This document shows positions 8,936-17,692 of a stretch of DNA of 64,000 bases, in pieces (positions within the stretch are counted from its first letter, which is position 1; the number at the start of each line of letters is the position of its first letter). A model generated the notes under the pieces. It worked only from the letters and a program-made list of their open reading frames with translations. It had not been told where the DNA came from and did no database searches. Made by a program: the position numbers and the translations under genes. This stretch comes from Gemmobacter nectariphilus DSM 15620 (GTDB taxonomy: Bacteria > Pseudomonadota > Alphaproteobacteria > Rhodobacterales > Rhodobacteraceae): NCBI RefSeq assembly GCF_000429765.1, contig NZ_AUCM01000004.1:248001-312000 (forward strand), given 5' to 3'.

Positions 8936-10095
8936 GCCCGGCCCTCCTGCGGTTGGGTCGTGAATCGCAGCGGCGAGAGCACCGCCAGATCGGCCGCCAG
9001 CGCATCGGATGGCGGCAGGCCGCGCACCATGCGGGCGACCTCGGCGCCGATGATGGCCGAAAGGCAGATGCCATCGCCCTCGAAGCCGGTGGCAAGGGTG
9101 ATGCGCGGCTGACCGGCGAGCGGCCCGACGATGGGCAGCCCGTCGATCACGGCCGCACGCACCCCGGCAAAGGCCCGGATCACCCGCCGCGCCGCCAGCG
9201 CGGGAAAGGCCGCGACTGATCGCGCCATCAGGCCGCGCATCACGGAAAATTCCACCCGGTTGGGGTCGGCGTGGTCTTCGCGGCTTGATCCGATCAGGAA
9301 CTGCCCGGTGGTCAGCGGGTCGATCACCACAGGCGGCAGGGTCGCGCGGCCCGGCGCCTCGGTCTTGGCCAGCAGATAGGCGGCGGCGGTCAGCGATCCG
9401 GGCAGGGCATCGACCGGCCCGCGGTCGGTCACGAACAACTGCCCCGCGCGCGGGATGACCGGCAGGCCCGGCACCAGCTGGGGGCTGGAGACGCCAAGCG
9501 CCAGCACCAGTTGCCCCGCCCGCACCTTTTGCGTGCCCAGATCCAAGGTGACGCCGCGATCATCCGGGTCGATCGCGCGGATCGGTGCAGGCCAGAACCC
9601 GGTGATTCCCGGCCGTGCCAGATAGGCGCGCACCGCCTTGTGGCCGGGCATGTGCCCTTCGCCGTCCAGCGCGACCAGCCGCTCGACCCCGGCGCCCAGC
9701 CCCGGAAGCAGATCGCGCCCGCCATCGGCCGTCACCCGGACGGGCCCTGCGACCTGACCAAGCTTGGCGATCAGGGCATCCATCGCGTCCAGCTCTGCCT
9801 CGCCCTGCCCGAAGACATACGAGGGGCGGGGGTGAAAGGCGCCGGCCAGCGGGCCGCCTTGCGACAGCACACGGGTATAAAGCAGCGAGGCCGAAGCAAG
9901 GCGCGCCAGCGGCCCCGGCTTTTTCGAGGCGACCGAGACCGCGCCGTCCGAGGCGCCCGAAGCCGCCGAGGCGGGCCCCACGGCGTCGATCACGGCGACA
10001 CGCAATCCTGCCCCGGCCAGATGCCAGGCAACCGAGGCACCGACGATACCGGCGCCGGCGATGGCCACGTCAAATTCGGATGGGGTCTGCGGCAC
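8932..10095 (-). CDS. FAD-dependent D-amino/imino-acid oxidoreductase (HcnC/OoxB type)
   Basis: 387 residues of the DAO family. The N-terminal dinucleotide motif is AIAGAGIVGASVAWHLA; a second FAD-contact region DGLPIVGPLAGQPRITLATG lies near residue 320. This is the substrate-oxidising 'beta' subunit of three-part dehydrogenases acting on D-hydroxyproline, opines or glycine. It is the first gene of the minus-strand operon and is divergent from the ABC transporter genes across a 297-bp regulatory gap. No hydroxyproline 2-epimerase gene is found in the window, so if the substrate is hydroxyproline it may be the D form, or the epimerase is elsewhere. Confidence 0.87.
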   Translation of the reverse strand: MPQTPSEFDVAIAGAGIVGASVAWHLAGAGLRVAVIDAVGPASAASGASDGAVSVASKKPGPLARLASASLLYTRVLSQGGPLAGAFHPRPSYVFGQGEAELDAMDALIAKLGQVAGPVRVTADGGRDLLPGLGAGVERLVALDGEGHMPGHKAVRAYLARPGITGFWPAPIRAIDPDDRGVTLDLGTQKVRAGQLVLALGVSSPQLVPGLPVIPRAGQLFVTDRGPVDALPGSLTAAAYLLAKTEAPGRATLPPVVIDPLTTGQFLIGSSREDHADPNRVEFSVMRGLMARSVAAFPALAARRVIRAFAGVRAAVIDGLPIVGPLAGQPRITLATGFEGDGICLSAIIGAEVARMVRGLPPSDALAADLAVLSPLRFTTQPQEGRA

Positions 10096-10392
10096 GGCGG
10101 GCTCCGCTTGGGGGTGGGTGTTCTGGTCTTGACGCTAGCCCGGTCCGTCCGCCCCCGCGATGCAAATTAGCGCCCGCCACTTACAACAATATTTGGAAGA
10201 ACCCCCTGTTTGCCGCCCCTTGCTTGACGATGCCGCGGCATCTTGCAATTCAGTTTATAGGATGGGGCCCTTTTCTTGTATTGATCGGGCAGCGGAAAAC
10301 GGGCGCAATGCGGCAGGTGGCCCGTCAGAAGGCCCTCGAAGATGTGCCGATACGAAATCCGCGCGGTGCGCCGCGCCAATATGGAGGTGACG
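10096..10392. promoter_or_regulatory. Divergent control region with perfect 14-bp palindrome
   Basis: This 297-bp gap separates the dehydrogenase operon (minus) from the ABC transporter operon (plus) and is AT-richer than its surroundings. GATGCCGCGGCATC at 10229-10242 is a perfect palindrome that begins inside a TTGACG (10224-10229) resembling a -35 box. A strong GGAGGTGA at 10383-10390 serves the transporter gene. The nearby LysR gene is the obvious candidate to bind here. Confidence 0.5.
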
Positions 10393-11232
10393 ATGTTCCT
10401 GAAGAAACTGGCCGCCGGGATGACCGCGGCTGCCCTTGCCCTTGCGGCCACGCTGGGCGCAGCACAGGCGCAGCAGAAATCGACCGTGGATGAAATCCGC
10501 GATCGCGGCGTTCTGCGCATTGCGGGCATCCTGAACGAGGATCCCTATTTCTCCAAGGATCCGCGCACCGGCGAATGGCGCGGCTTTGTGGTCGAGATGG
10601 GCAAGAACATGGCCGAGGAACTGGGCGTCAAGCTGGAGGTTGTCGAATCCAGCTGGTCGAATTCCATCCTCGACGTGCAGTCGGGCAAGGTCGATCTGGC
10701 CTTCGCGCTGACGGCGCTGCCCAAGCGGGCGCTGGCGGTGCATTTCTCGGCGCCGACCTATTACAACAGCTTCACCATCATCTCGCCCAAGCCGGAACTG
10801 GCGAACAAGACCTGGGCCGAACTGAACGATCCGGCCTATACCATCGCGGTCGATCTTGGCTCGTCGCAGGACCAGATCACCAAGGCCTATCTGCCCAAGG
10901 CCAACATCCTGCGCTTCAAGACCCGGGACGAGGCGGTGCTGGCCGTGGCGACCGGCAAGGCCGATGCCATCATCAACACCGTGTTCAACAGCATGGTGAT
11001 GACCAAGAAGAACGCGGCCATCGGCAAGGTCTATGTGCCGCAGCCGATCCTGTCCTCGCCTTCGGTGGTCGGGATGAACCAGAACTCGGACGATGTCTGG
11101 CGCGGCTTCGTGTCGGCCTGGGCTGACTACAACCGCCGGGTCGGCAACAACCAGACCTGGATCCTGAAAGGGCTGGAGCCCTTTGGCATCGGGCTGGACG
11201 ATCTGCCCGAAGGCTTCGACATCAACGGCTAA
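10393..11232 (+). CDS. ABC transporter periplasmic substrate-binding protein (polar amino-acid family)
   Basis: 279 residues. The start MFLKKLAAGMTAAALALAAT is a signal peptide cut after AQA near residue 24. The mature part is a SBP_bac_3-type binding protein: DRGVLRIAG, WRGFVVEMGKNMAEELGVKLE and the ALAVHFSAPTYYNS segment typical of glutamine/lysine/arginine-binding proteins. The ATG at 10393 has a near-perfect GGAGGTGA 3 nt upstream; an ATG at 10342 lacks this and would bury the signal peptide. Its permease and ATPase follow immediately. It probably imports the compound broken down by the divergent operon. Confidence 0.92.
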   Translation: MFLKKLAAGMTAAALALAATLGAAQAQQKSTVDEIRDRGVLRIAGILNEDPYFSKDPRTGEWRGFVVEMGKNMAEELGVKLEVVESSWSNSILDVQSGKVDLAFALTALPKRALAVHFSAPTYYNSFTIISPKPELANKTWAELNDPAYTIAVDLGSSQDQITKAYLPKANILRFKTRDEAVLAVATGKADAIINTVFNSMVMTKKNAAIGKVYVPQPILSSPSVVGMNQNSDDVWRGFVSAWADYNRRVGNNQTWILKGLEPFGIGLDDLPEGFDING

Positions 11233-11298
11233 GGCCACTTGCGCGGGCCGATCATGGCCCGCGCCAACAAGCCGGATCAACGGTCAGGGGAGACAGGC

Positions 11299-11961
11299 AT
11301 GTATCACTGGGACTTCTACACCGTCTTGCAGTCCTTCGATCTTTTCCTGATCGGGATCTGGACGACGTTTCTCTATACCATCGGCTCGATCGCGCTGGGG
11401 GTGGTTGTCGGGCTTGTGGCCTGTTTCGCCCGCCTGTCGCGCTTTGCCGCGCTGCGCATTGCGGCGCGCAGCTATCAGGAACTGTTCCGCTGCACCCCGC
11501 TGCTGGTGCAGATCCTGTGGGCCTATTACGCGCTGCCGATGCTGCTGGGCGTGACGATTTCCAACACCGTGGCGGGGCTTCTGACGCTCTCGCTGTATGT
11601 CGGCTCGTTCTATGCCGAGATTTTCCGCGGCGGCATCAACGCCATCGACAAGGGCCAGCGCGAGGCCGCGGCAGCCGTCGGCATGTCGGGCGTGCAGGCG
11701 ATGACCCACATCATCATGCCGCAGGCGATCAAGAAGATGCTGCCCGCCTTCATCAACCAGTCGGTCATCCAGGTAAAGAACACCTCGCTGCTTTATGCGA
11801 TTTCGGTGGCGGAACTGACCTACATGACCTCGGTGGTGAATTCCGAAACCTACCGCCCGCTCGAGGCCTATACGCTGGCCGCGGTGATGTATTTCGTCAT
11901 GCTGTTCCCGCTGACGCAGGTGGCGGATCACTTTGAACGCCGTATGCGGCGCAGCGACTGA
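11299..11961 (+). CDS. ABC transporter permease (His/Glu/Gln/Arg/opine family)
   Basis: 220 residues with five hydrophobic helices. The family EAA loop is visible as [19 protein letters not shown], and the conserved [17 protein letters not shown] lies in the N-terminal half. Only one permease gene is present, so the channel is presumably a homodimer. The ATG at 11299 follows AGGGGAGACAGGC; the in-frame ATG at 11239 is too close to the preceding stop and has no site. It lies between the binding protein and the ATPase in one operon. Confidence 0.92.
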   Translation: MYHWDFYTVLQSFDLFLIGIWTTFLYTIGSIALGVVVGLVACFARLSRFAALRIAARSYQELFRCTPLLVQILWAYYALPMLLGVTISNTVAGLLTLSLYVGSFYAEIFRGGINAIDKGQREAAAAVGMSGVQAMTHIIMPQAIKKMLPAFINQSVIQVKNTSLLYAISVAELTYMTSVVNSETYRPLEAYTLAAVMYFVMLFPLTQVADHFERRMRRSD

Positions 11962-11971
11962 GGACAGGACC

Positions 11972-12727
11972 ATGACAGAACCAGTGATTTCCGTTCGCGG
12001 CCTGACCAAATCCTTCGGCAATCTGGACGTGCTGAAGGGGATCGACCTGGACCTGATGCCTGGCGAGGTGCTGGGCCTCATCGGACCCTCGGGGTCGGGC
12101 AAGTCCACCCTGATCCGCTGCCTGAACATGATGGAAACCCCGACAGGCGGGAAATTCCTGTTCAAGGGCAAGGAGGTCTCGCCCCGCTTTCGTGGCAAGG
12201 GCGGCAGCATCGGCACCGGCGATCTGCGCCGCGAGGTCGGGATGGTGTTCCAGCATTTCAACCTGTTCCCGCATCTGTCGGTGCTGGACAACATCACCAA
12301 GGGCCCGCGCACCGTGCTGAAACAGCCCCGCGCCGAGGCCGAGGCGGTGGCCATGGACCTGCTGGCGCAGGTCGGGCTGGCGGACAAGGCCAGTGCCTAT
12401 CCCTCGCACCTGTCGGGCGGTCAGAAACAGCGCGTGGCGATCGCCCGGTCGCTTGCGATGAAGCCCGAGGTGCTGTTGCTGGACGAGGTGACATCGGCGC
12501 TGGATCCCGAACTGGTGGGCGAGGTGCTGGGCGTGATCCGGCGGCTGGCCGATCAGGGCATGACCATGGTTCTGGTCACGCACGAGATGGGCTTTGCCGC
12601 CGATGTGGCCAGCCGGGTGATCTTCATGGAACAGGGCCGCATCGCCGAGGAAGGCAGCCCCGAGGACATCTTGCGCAACCCGCGATCGGACCGCCTGCGG
12701 GGGTTCCTGTCGCGGTTCCACGGGTAG
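11972..12727 (+). CDS. ABC transporter ATP-binding protein (amino-acid family)
   Basis: 251 residues with all nucleotide-binding motifs: Walker [11 protein letters not shown]-loop [10 protein letters not shown], signature LSGGQKQR, Walker [13 protein letters not shown] and switch histidine VTHEM. The closest style is GlnQ/HisP-type ATPases. I start at 11972 ([15 protein letters not shown]), 10 nt after the permease stop, with AGGACAG upstream; the longer ORF from 11933 overlaps the permease. It energises the uptake system encoded by the two preceding genes. Confidence 0.93.
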   Translation: MTEPVISVRGLTKSFGNLDVLKGIDLDLMPGEVLGLIGPSGSGKSTLIRCLNMMETPTGGKFLFKGKEVSPRFRGKGGSIGTGDLRREVGMVFQHFNLFPHLSVLDNITKGPRTVLKQPRAEAEAVAMDLLAQVGLADKASAYPSHLSGGQKQRVAIARSLAMKPEVLLLDEVTSALDPELVGEVLGVIRRLADQGMTMVLVTHEMGFAADVASRVIFMEQGRIAEEGSPEDILRNPRSDRLRGFLSRFHG

Positions 12728-12731
12728 CGCC

Positions 12732-13820
12732 ATGGCCTATCCGGTTCTGGTTCTTGGGTCCGGCCGCATGGCGCAGCGCATCGCGCAGACCTTTGCCGAT
12801 GATCCGCGCTATGCCCCCGTGCTGGCCGCCCGCGATGCCGACGCGGCGCTGGCGCCTGGTCTGCGGGCGCTGCCGCCCTTGACCGGCGCCCTGTCCGAGG
12901 CGCTGGCACAGGCGCTGCGCGGGCAGCAGGCGGTGGTGCTGGCCGATCCGGCCCTGACCGCGGCCGAGGTCGCGCGCGCCGCCATCGCGGCCGGCTGTCA
13001 CTATCTGGACATCGTGGAAAGCGCGGCTTCTGGCGCGGCTGTCGGGCATCTGGCAACCGATGCGGCCGGGGCAGGGCTGACGCTGGCCCCTGGCTGCGGG
13101 CTGGCGCCGGGCTGGGTGACCGCCCTTGCGGCCGAGGCGCTGGCGACGGCGGGTCCGGCGGACCGTATCACGGTCTTTGTCGGCGTTCTTCCGGCCAAGG
13201 CGTCGAACCGGCTGGGCTATGCCAACATGTGGGGCATCGAGGGGCTGGTTGCCGAATATACCGCGCCTTGTCTTGCGATCCGCGATGGCAAGCTGACCGA
13301 ACTGCCGCCGCTGTCCGAGGAAGAGGCCGTGCAATTCGGCGGCATGGGGCTTGAGGCCTTTGCGACCGCTGGCAGCCTGGATGCGCTGGCGCGCGACTGG
13401 CAGGGCCGCATCGCGGGGCTGGAATTCAAGACCCTGCGCCATCCGGGTCATCTGGATTACATCCGCTTCCTGCTGGACGATCTGGGCCTGTCCAAGCGGC
13501 TCTTTCAGTTCCGCACCCTGCTGACCACCGCCTTGCCCCGGACCGAGGATGACCGCGTCATCATCGCGATCCGGCGCCGCAACCAGGCGTCGGAACACTG
13601 GGACTCGCGGCTGTTGCAGGCCCGGCAGGATCACACCGGGGCGGTCAGTGCGGTGTCCTCTGTCACTGCGGCCCATGTCTGCGCGACGCTGGATGCGATC
13701 CGGGCAGGCGATGCCGTGCCCGGACTGGTGGCGCCTGGCGATCTGCGGCCGGGGGTCTTGCGGCGCTCGCCCTTCTACGGTCTTCTGGATCCGCAGGCGG
13801 CCAGCGGACGGGCGGTCTGA
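12732..13820 (+). CDS. Saccharopine dehydrogenase-family protein, lysine 6-dehydrogenase-like
   Basis: 362 residues. The Rossmann start is VLVLGSGRMAQRIAQTF. The middle reads LAPGCGLAPGWVTALAA, then FVGVLPA and GLVAEYTAPCLAIRDGK, followed by LEFKTLRHPGH. This order and spacing is what I know from lysine 6-dehydrogenase (which forms piperideine-6-carboxylate) rather than from saccharopine reductases, which are longer or lack the central block. It follows the transporter ATPase by 4 nt, so it belongs to the uptake operon. The substrate is inferred: lysine, hydroxylysine or a related diamino acid. Confidence 0.72.
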   Translation: MAYPVLVLGSGRMAQRIAQTFADDPRYAPVLAARDADAALAPGLRALPPLTGALSEALAQALRGQQAVVLADPALTAAEVARAAIAAGCHYLDIVESAASGAAVGHLATDAAGAGLTLAPGCGLAPGWVTALAAEALATAGPADRITVFVGVLPAKASNRLGYANMWGIEGLVAEYTAPCLAIRDGKLTELPPLSEEEAVQFGGMGLEAFATAGSLDALARDWQGRIAGLEFKTLRHPGHLDYIRFLLDDLGLSKRLFQFRTLLTTALPRTEDDRVIIAIRRRNQASEHWDSRLLQARQDHTGAVSAVSSVTAAHVCATLDAIRAGDAVPGLVAPGDLRPGVLRRSPFYGLLDPQAASGRAV

Positions 13821-13834
13821 ACCGGGGGGTGGCA

Positions 13835-14755
13835 ATGACACGGCGCGCGGGCGACAAGGAAGCACCCGACGACCGTCGGCCCAAGGTGGATATCTCGCTC
13901 TTGCAGACCTTCCACCTGGTGGCGCGCACCGGGTCATTCTCGGCCGCCTCGCGCGAGCTCAACATTTCCTACCAGTCGGCGGCCAACCATGTGCGGCGGC
14001 TGGAACAGCTGTATGGTGCGCGGCTGATCGAGGCGGAAAAGGGCTCGCGGTCCGTCACGCTGACGCCGCAGGGCAGGGCGCTGCATGCCTCGCTGGGGGG
14101 CGAGCTGGATACGATCCTGTCGCGCATCTCGGTGCTGCTGCATGATGTCCGATCGGTGCTGCGGGTCGGCGTTCCGCAAGCGCTGTTCCACCATTTCTTT
14201 CCCGGCATCTTGCAGGAATTCCGCGCCGAGGCCCCCGATCTGGAGCTGGCCTTCTTTGAGCGCGATACGACGCTGGAAAAGATGATGATGGACGGCGCGC
14301 TGGATGCCGCCGTCAGCGAGCGCAGCTTCAGTCACCCGGCGATCACCCAGCATCTGCTGGGCAGCTATCGGCTGGCGCTGGTCTGGCCGATGGATTGGGG
14401 CATTCCGGGCGACGGGGCCGATCTGTCGGTGTTCCGCGACCGGCCCTTTGTCACCTATGAACCGGGCCAGACCCTGCGCAGCCGCTCGCTGGATTACCTG
14501 ACCCGCCAGATCGGCGCCCCGCCGCGGGTGGCGACCTCGGTTTCGGGGTCCACCAGCGTCACGCGCCTGATTGCCGAAGGTCTGGGCTATGGCGTTCTGC
14601 CCGAATGGGCGGTCGAGGACGATGGCCACCGCGTGATGTGCCGCGTGCTGACCGGGATGGAGCCGATGAAGCTGTGGTTCGCCCATACCGCCTTTCTCGG
14701 GACCAACCGCTATGTGCAGGTGCTGCACCGCTGCTGCCAGAAGGCGCTGGGTTAG
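13835..14755 (+). CDS. LysR-family transcriptional regulator
   Basis: About 306 residues. A winged helix-turn-helix occupies residues 15-75 (LLQTFHLVARTGSFSAASRE, then SYQSAANHVRRLE), followed by a PBP2-type effector domain. The first helix is preceded by an unusual charged 17-residue arm (TRRAGDKEAPDDRRPK). A GTG at 13829 is a possible start; the ATG at 13835 after GGGGGGTGG is preferred. It follows the saccharopine-family gene by 14 nt in the same direction and is the likely regulator of both divergent operons. Its stop overlaps the convergent OsmC-like gene by 4 nt. Confidence 0.88.
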   Translation: MTRRAGDKEAPDDRRPKVDISLLQTFHLVARTGSFSAASRELNISYQSAANHVRRLEQLYGARLIEAEKGSRSVTLTPQGRALHASLGGELDTILSRISVLLHDVRSVLRVGVPQALFHHFFPGILQEFRAEAPDLELAFFERDTTLEKMMMDGALDAAVSERSFSHPAITQHLLGSYRLALVWPMDWGIPGDGADLSVFRDRPFVTYEPGQTLRSRSLDYLTRQIGAPPRVATSVSGSTSVTRLIAEGLGYGVLPEWAVEDDGHRVMCRVLTGMEPMKLWFAHTAFLGTNRYVQVLHRCCQKALG

Positions 14756-15150
14756 GCGCGGCGCAATGTGCCGTCCAGCGGCACCGCCGCCGACAGCGTA
14801 TTCGAAATCGTGCCGTATTTCAGGACGTTCCGATGCAGCAGATCGAGGCGATGGTCGGTCTCGGGGCTGTCGACGATGATCTCGTAGCGGATCAGGGTCA
14901 GCTTTGGCGGCGCGTCCTGGCGCACGGCCTCCAGCCGGACTTCGGCGCCGTCGATCCGCAAGTTCAGCATCGGCGTGACCCGCTCGATCCCTTTCAACAT
15001 GCAGGCGGCCAGCGCGGCCAGCAGCAGTTCGACCGGGTTCATCGCATCGGCCCGACCGCCAAGGTCGGTATCCAGCGTCACCTCGGCCTGTTTCGCGCGG
15101 GCAAGACTGCCATGGGCGTCGATGCGGCGTGCGTGGACGCGATAGTCCAT
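14752..15150 (-). CDS. OsmC/Ohr-family protein
   Basis: 132 residues. The conserved OsmC helix MNPVELLLAALAACMLKGIE carries one of the redox cysteines; a second cysteine in the usual second-helix position is not seen, so peroxidase activity is doubtful. It is the third gene of a minus-strand operon (permease, CxxC protein, OsmC). Its ATG overlaps the stop of the CxxC protein by one base (TGATG), giving translational coupling. It probably deals with sulfur- or peroxide-type stress together with its neighbours. Confidence 0.82.
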   Translation of the reverse strand: MDYRVHARRIDAHGSLARAKQAEVTLDTDLGGRADAMNPVELLLAALAACMLKGIERVTPMLNLRIDGAEVRLEAVRQDAPPKLTLIRYEIIVDSPETDHRLDLLHRNVLKYGTISNTLSAAVPLDGTLRRA

Positions 15151-15377
15151 CAGAGCAGTTTTCCGATCTCGTCCGCCGACAGCACCTTGCCGGTCGAGAG
15201 CAGCCTTTCATCGACGACAAGACCGGGCGTCGACAGAACGCCATAGGCTGCGATCTCGGCAAAGTCGGTGACCTTGACGATTTGCGCATCCTTGCCAGCC
15301 GCCGCGGCAGCAGCCTTGGCGTTTTCACCCAGAGCCACGCATTTCTTGCAGCCCGATCCAAGGATCTTGATGATCAT
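15150..15377 (-). CDS. Small thioredoxin-like redox protein (CxxC)
   Basis: 75 residues with a glutaredoxin/thioredoxin-like minifold: KILGSGCKKCVAL places the CKKC redox pair at residues 10-13, and GVLSTPGLVVDE contains the cis-proline typical of thioredoxin folds. This is the 'redox-active disulfide protein 2' type of small protein usually found next to a UPF0718/ArsP permease, as here. It lies 15 nt downstream of the permease gene and is coupled to the OsmC-like gene. Confidence 0.88.
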   Translation of the reverse strand: MIIKILGSGCKKCVALGENAKAAAAAAGKDAQIVKVTDFAEIAAYGVLSTPGLVVDERLLSTGKVLSADEIGKLL

Positions 15378-15392
15378 GTTCCGCCCCTTTTG

Positions 15393-16391
15393 TCAGATGA
15401 ACCAATGGGTGACAGCATTGAAGATGACCCCGATCGACAGGATCCCCAGCGTCACGACGCCCGTGAAGGTGACAAGCAGCGGCATCTTGACCACCCGCTT
15501 GAGCATGATCAGCGAGGGCAGCGACAGCGCGGTCACCGCCATCATGAAGGCCAGAACAGTGCCCAGCCCCACCCCCTTGGCCACCAGGGCCTCGGCGATG
15601 GGAAGGGTGCCGAAGATGTCGGCATACATCGGAATGCCCACCAGAACCGCCATCGGGACCGACCACCACTTGTCTTGCCCCAGCAGGGCCGAGATGACAT
15701 CCGCCGGAACCCAGTTGTGGATCGCCGCCCCGATGCCCACCCCGATCAGCACATAGGGCCAGACGCGGTGGACGATCTCGCTTACCTGGTCCCTTGCATA
15801 GGCCAGCCGCTCGCGCCGGGTCATCGTTGCGGCCTCGCCGGTCACGGGGACCGTTCGGACAAAGGCCGCGACCTGATCCTCCAGTCCTAGCCGGCCGATC
15901 ACCGTGCCGCCGACGATGGCGACGATCAGCCCGACGACCACATAGGCAAGCGCAATGGGCCAGCTGAAGATCGAGGCAAGCAGGATGACCGATGCCAGAT
16001 CGACCAGCGGCGAGGAAATCAGGAACGAGAACGTCACCGCCAGCGGCAGCCCTGCCGCCGTGAAGCCGATGAACAGGGGGATCGACGAGCAGGAACAGAA
16101 CGGCGTCAGCGTGCCCAGCAGGGCCGCAAGCGTATTGGCGCCAAGGCCCGAACGCCCGCCCAGCATGGCCCGCGTGCGTTCGGGCGGGAAATGGCTCTGG
16201 ACATAAGAGATGGCAAAGATCAGCACCGACAACAGGATGAAGATCTTGATCACGTCATAGACGAAGAACAGCACCGACCCGCCCAGCCGCGAGGCCGGGT
16301 CCAGCCCGACCGCCGCGACGCCCTGACCCACAAGATCGTTGAGCCAGACCATCCGCAGAAGCTGATCGTTCATCCAGCCGAACACCGTCAC
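15393..16391 (-). CDS. UPF0718/ArsP-family permease
   Basis: 332 residues with about eight membrane helices. The diagnostic motif is LTPFCSCSSIPLFIGF, with a Cys-Ser-Cys-Ser core, near residue 105; a second conserved segment is GIPMYADIFGTLPIAEAL. Members export organoarsenicals or act with small thioredoxins in unknown roles. The start appears to be a GTG at 16391 overlapping a short upstream ORF by 4 nt; an ATG six codons in is an alternative. Its operon partners (CxxC protein, OsmC) point to a thiol or oxidised-sulfur substrate rather than arsenic, since no arsenic genes are nearby. Confidence 0.87.
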   Translation of the reverse strand: MTVFGWMNDQLLRMVWLNDLVGQGVAAVGLDPASRLGGSVLFFVYDVIKIFILLSVLIFAISYVQSHFPPERTRAMLGGRSGLGANTLAALLGTLTPFCSCSSIPLFIGFTAAGLPLAVTFSFLISSPLVDLASVILLASIFSWPIALAYVVVGLIVAIVGGTVIGRLGLEDQVAAFVRTVPVTGEAATMTRRERLAYARDQVSEIVHRVWPYVLIGVGIGAAIHNWVPADVISALLGQDKWWSVPMAVLVGIPMYADIFGTLPIAEALVAKGVGLGTVLAFMMAVTALSLPSLIMLKRVVKMPLLVTFTGVVTLGILSIGVIFNAVTHWFI

Positions 16392-16597
16392 TGCGCAGCC
16401 TCCTGCATGGCGGGCTTGGGCTGCGTCCTCGCATCGAACCCTGGGGTGGGGCGGGGGGCCAGAGCAGGGCGCCTGCGATCACCTGCCGGGTCTGCAGCCG
16501 TCTGACCCGCCGCGCACCAGGACATCGGGCCCTGGCTTGCGCCGGGCCGCGCGGGGCGCAGGATTCTGGCAGGGGCGGCACGACAGGTCACGATCAT
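16388..16597 (-). CDS. Possible short leader ORF coupled to the permease
   Basis: A 69-codon frame starting MIVTCRAAPARILRPARPGA, rich in Arg, Pro and Ala, without a recognisable domain. In its favour: a GGAG six bases before the ATG and a stop that overlaps the permease GTG by 4 nt (GTGA), which is the spacing used for coupling elsewhere in this window. Against it: low-complexity composition that any high-GC strand can give. It may be only a leader peptide or a chance frame. Confidence 0.3.
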   Translation of the reverse strand: MIVTCRAAPARILRPARPGASQGPMSWCAAGQTAADPAGDRRRPALAPRPTPGFDARTQPKPAMQEAAQ

Positions 16598-16797
16598 TGG
16601 CGACTCCAGTTCCTGCGCAGATACGCATGGACAGTGCCGGACGACACTGATCTGGGTCAAGCCTGCCGCATCGCTGACGGGAAGACAGGGTCCTGCTGTC
16701 ATCTGCCTTGGATCTGTCGCCCCATGGCAGACGCCACCGTCAAAGCCTGCTCTGCGTCGCGACAGAATGGCCCGGCCTGCCCATGGCGGCCGCTGGA

Positions 16798-17133
16798 TCA
16801 GGCTTTCGGCTTCATCCAGCGCTCTCGCTCCTGCCGGGCAATTTCGCCGATGCGCGTTGCCAGCGACTGCAACCGCCAGATCAGAAAGGCCGCAAGCCCG
16901 GCGTGGTACGGGATCGTCAGCAGCAGGATCCAGCCCATCGTGGCCCAGCCGCCAAAGATACCCGCGATCAAGGCGACGACCAGTGATCCAAGGAACGAGA
17001 CGATCAGCGCCACCAGAATCGGCAGGCCATTCGCGCCGTTGATGCGTGCCCTGACCGCCGACCGATCCGCCCAGAAGCCCAGCAGGATCACGGACAGCGA
17101 AAGCCCGAAGGCGATGGCAAGAAAGATGGTCAT
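16798..17133 (-). CDS. Small membrane protein, unknown function
   Basis: 111 residues with three hydrophobic stretches (about 1-20, 37-60, 63-85) and a charged C-terminal helix (RIGEIARQERERW). Start MTIFLAIAFGLSLSVILLGF. The gene stands alone, about 200 bp upstream of the permease operon and downstream of nothing obvious; the tRNA-Phe gene lies 172 bp beyond its start. I recognise no family. Codon use and the membrane pattern match real genes of this genome, so it is likely expressed. Confidence 0.6.
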   Translation of the reverse strand: MTIFLAIAFGLSLSVILLGFWADRSAVRARINGANGLPILVALIVSFLGSLVVALIAGIFGGWATMGWILLLTIPYHAGLAAFLIWRLQSLATRIGEIARQERERWMKPKA

Positions 17134-17305
17134 GGCGGGTCAACGCTCCTCGATGGCGATACTCTAGGCGCTCGACCCTTGGGCACAGGCGGGTTCGCGG
17201 ACAGGACAGGAACCTTGCAGGCGACTGCGCGACTAGATGCGCAGTAGCCGAACCAATGCCTTGGCAGCGCCTGGTCAAGACATCGAAATATGTAGGAAAT
17301 TCAAG

Positions 17306-17381
17306 TGGTGCCCAGAGCCGGAATCGAACCAGCGACACGCGGATTTTCAATCCGCTGCTCTACCAACTGAGCTATCTGGGC
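17306..17381 (-). tRNA. tRNA-Phe (GAA)
   Basis: On the reverse strand the 76-nt cloverleaf starts GCCCAGATAGCTCAGTTGG and ends with a 7-bp acceptor stem and an encoded CCA. The anticodon loop reads TTGAAAA, anticodon GAA for phenylalanine, and the T-arm has GGTTCGATTCC. All arms pair. Confidence 0.97.
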
Positions 17382-17692
17382 ACCGTTGCGAAGTGTTTGC
17401 TTCGGTGGGCGGGTGATAGCCGAGGGGGCGGGGGCTGTCCAGAGGGTGCGGCGAAAATTTTCGCACGAACTTTCAAAGGTGACGCCAGAGGGGGCGGACG
17501 GCGTGTGGCGGCGCGGGTTCGCGATGAAGCGGGCCAGGATAGCCGCCCCTGCGCTGGCCGATGGCCGTTTGGCTGGCTTGGGCGCTGCAGGGACAGGGGC
17601 CGCGGTCTGCAGCCCTGGTCGCCAAGCCGGGGCGGCATGTCTGACCGCCCCCGATGAAATATCGCCCGGGCCGTGGCCCGGGCGATCAAGTG
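17382..17692. terminator. gcvP terminator hairpin in a 311-bp gap
   Basis: Just after the gcvP stop (minus direction) a perfect 12-bp stem, ATCGCCCGGGCC/GGCCCGGGCGAT (about 17662-17687), is followed by ATTTCATC and is the likely terminator. The rest of the gap up to the tRNA-Phe gene shows no supported gene; the short frames in it are arginine/proline-rich noise. Confidence 0.6.
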
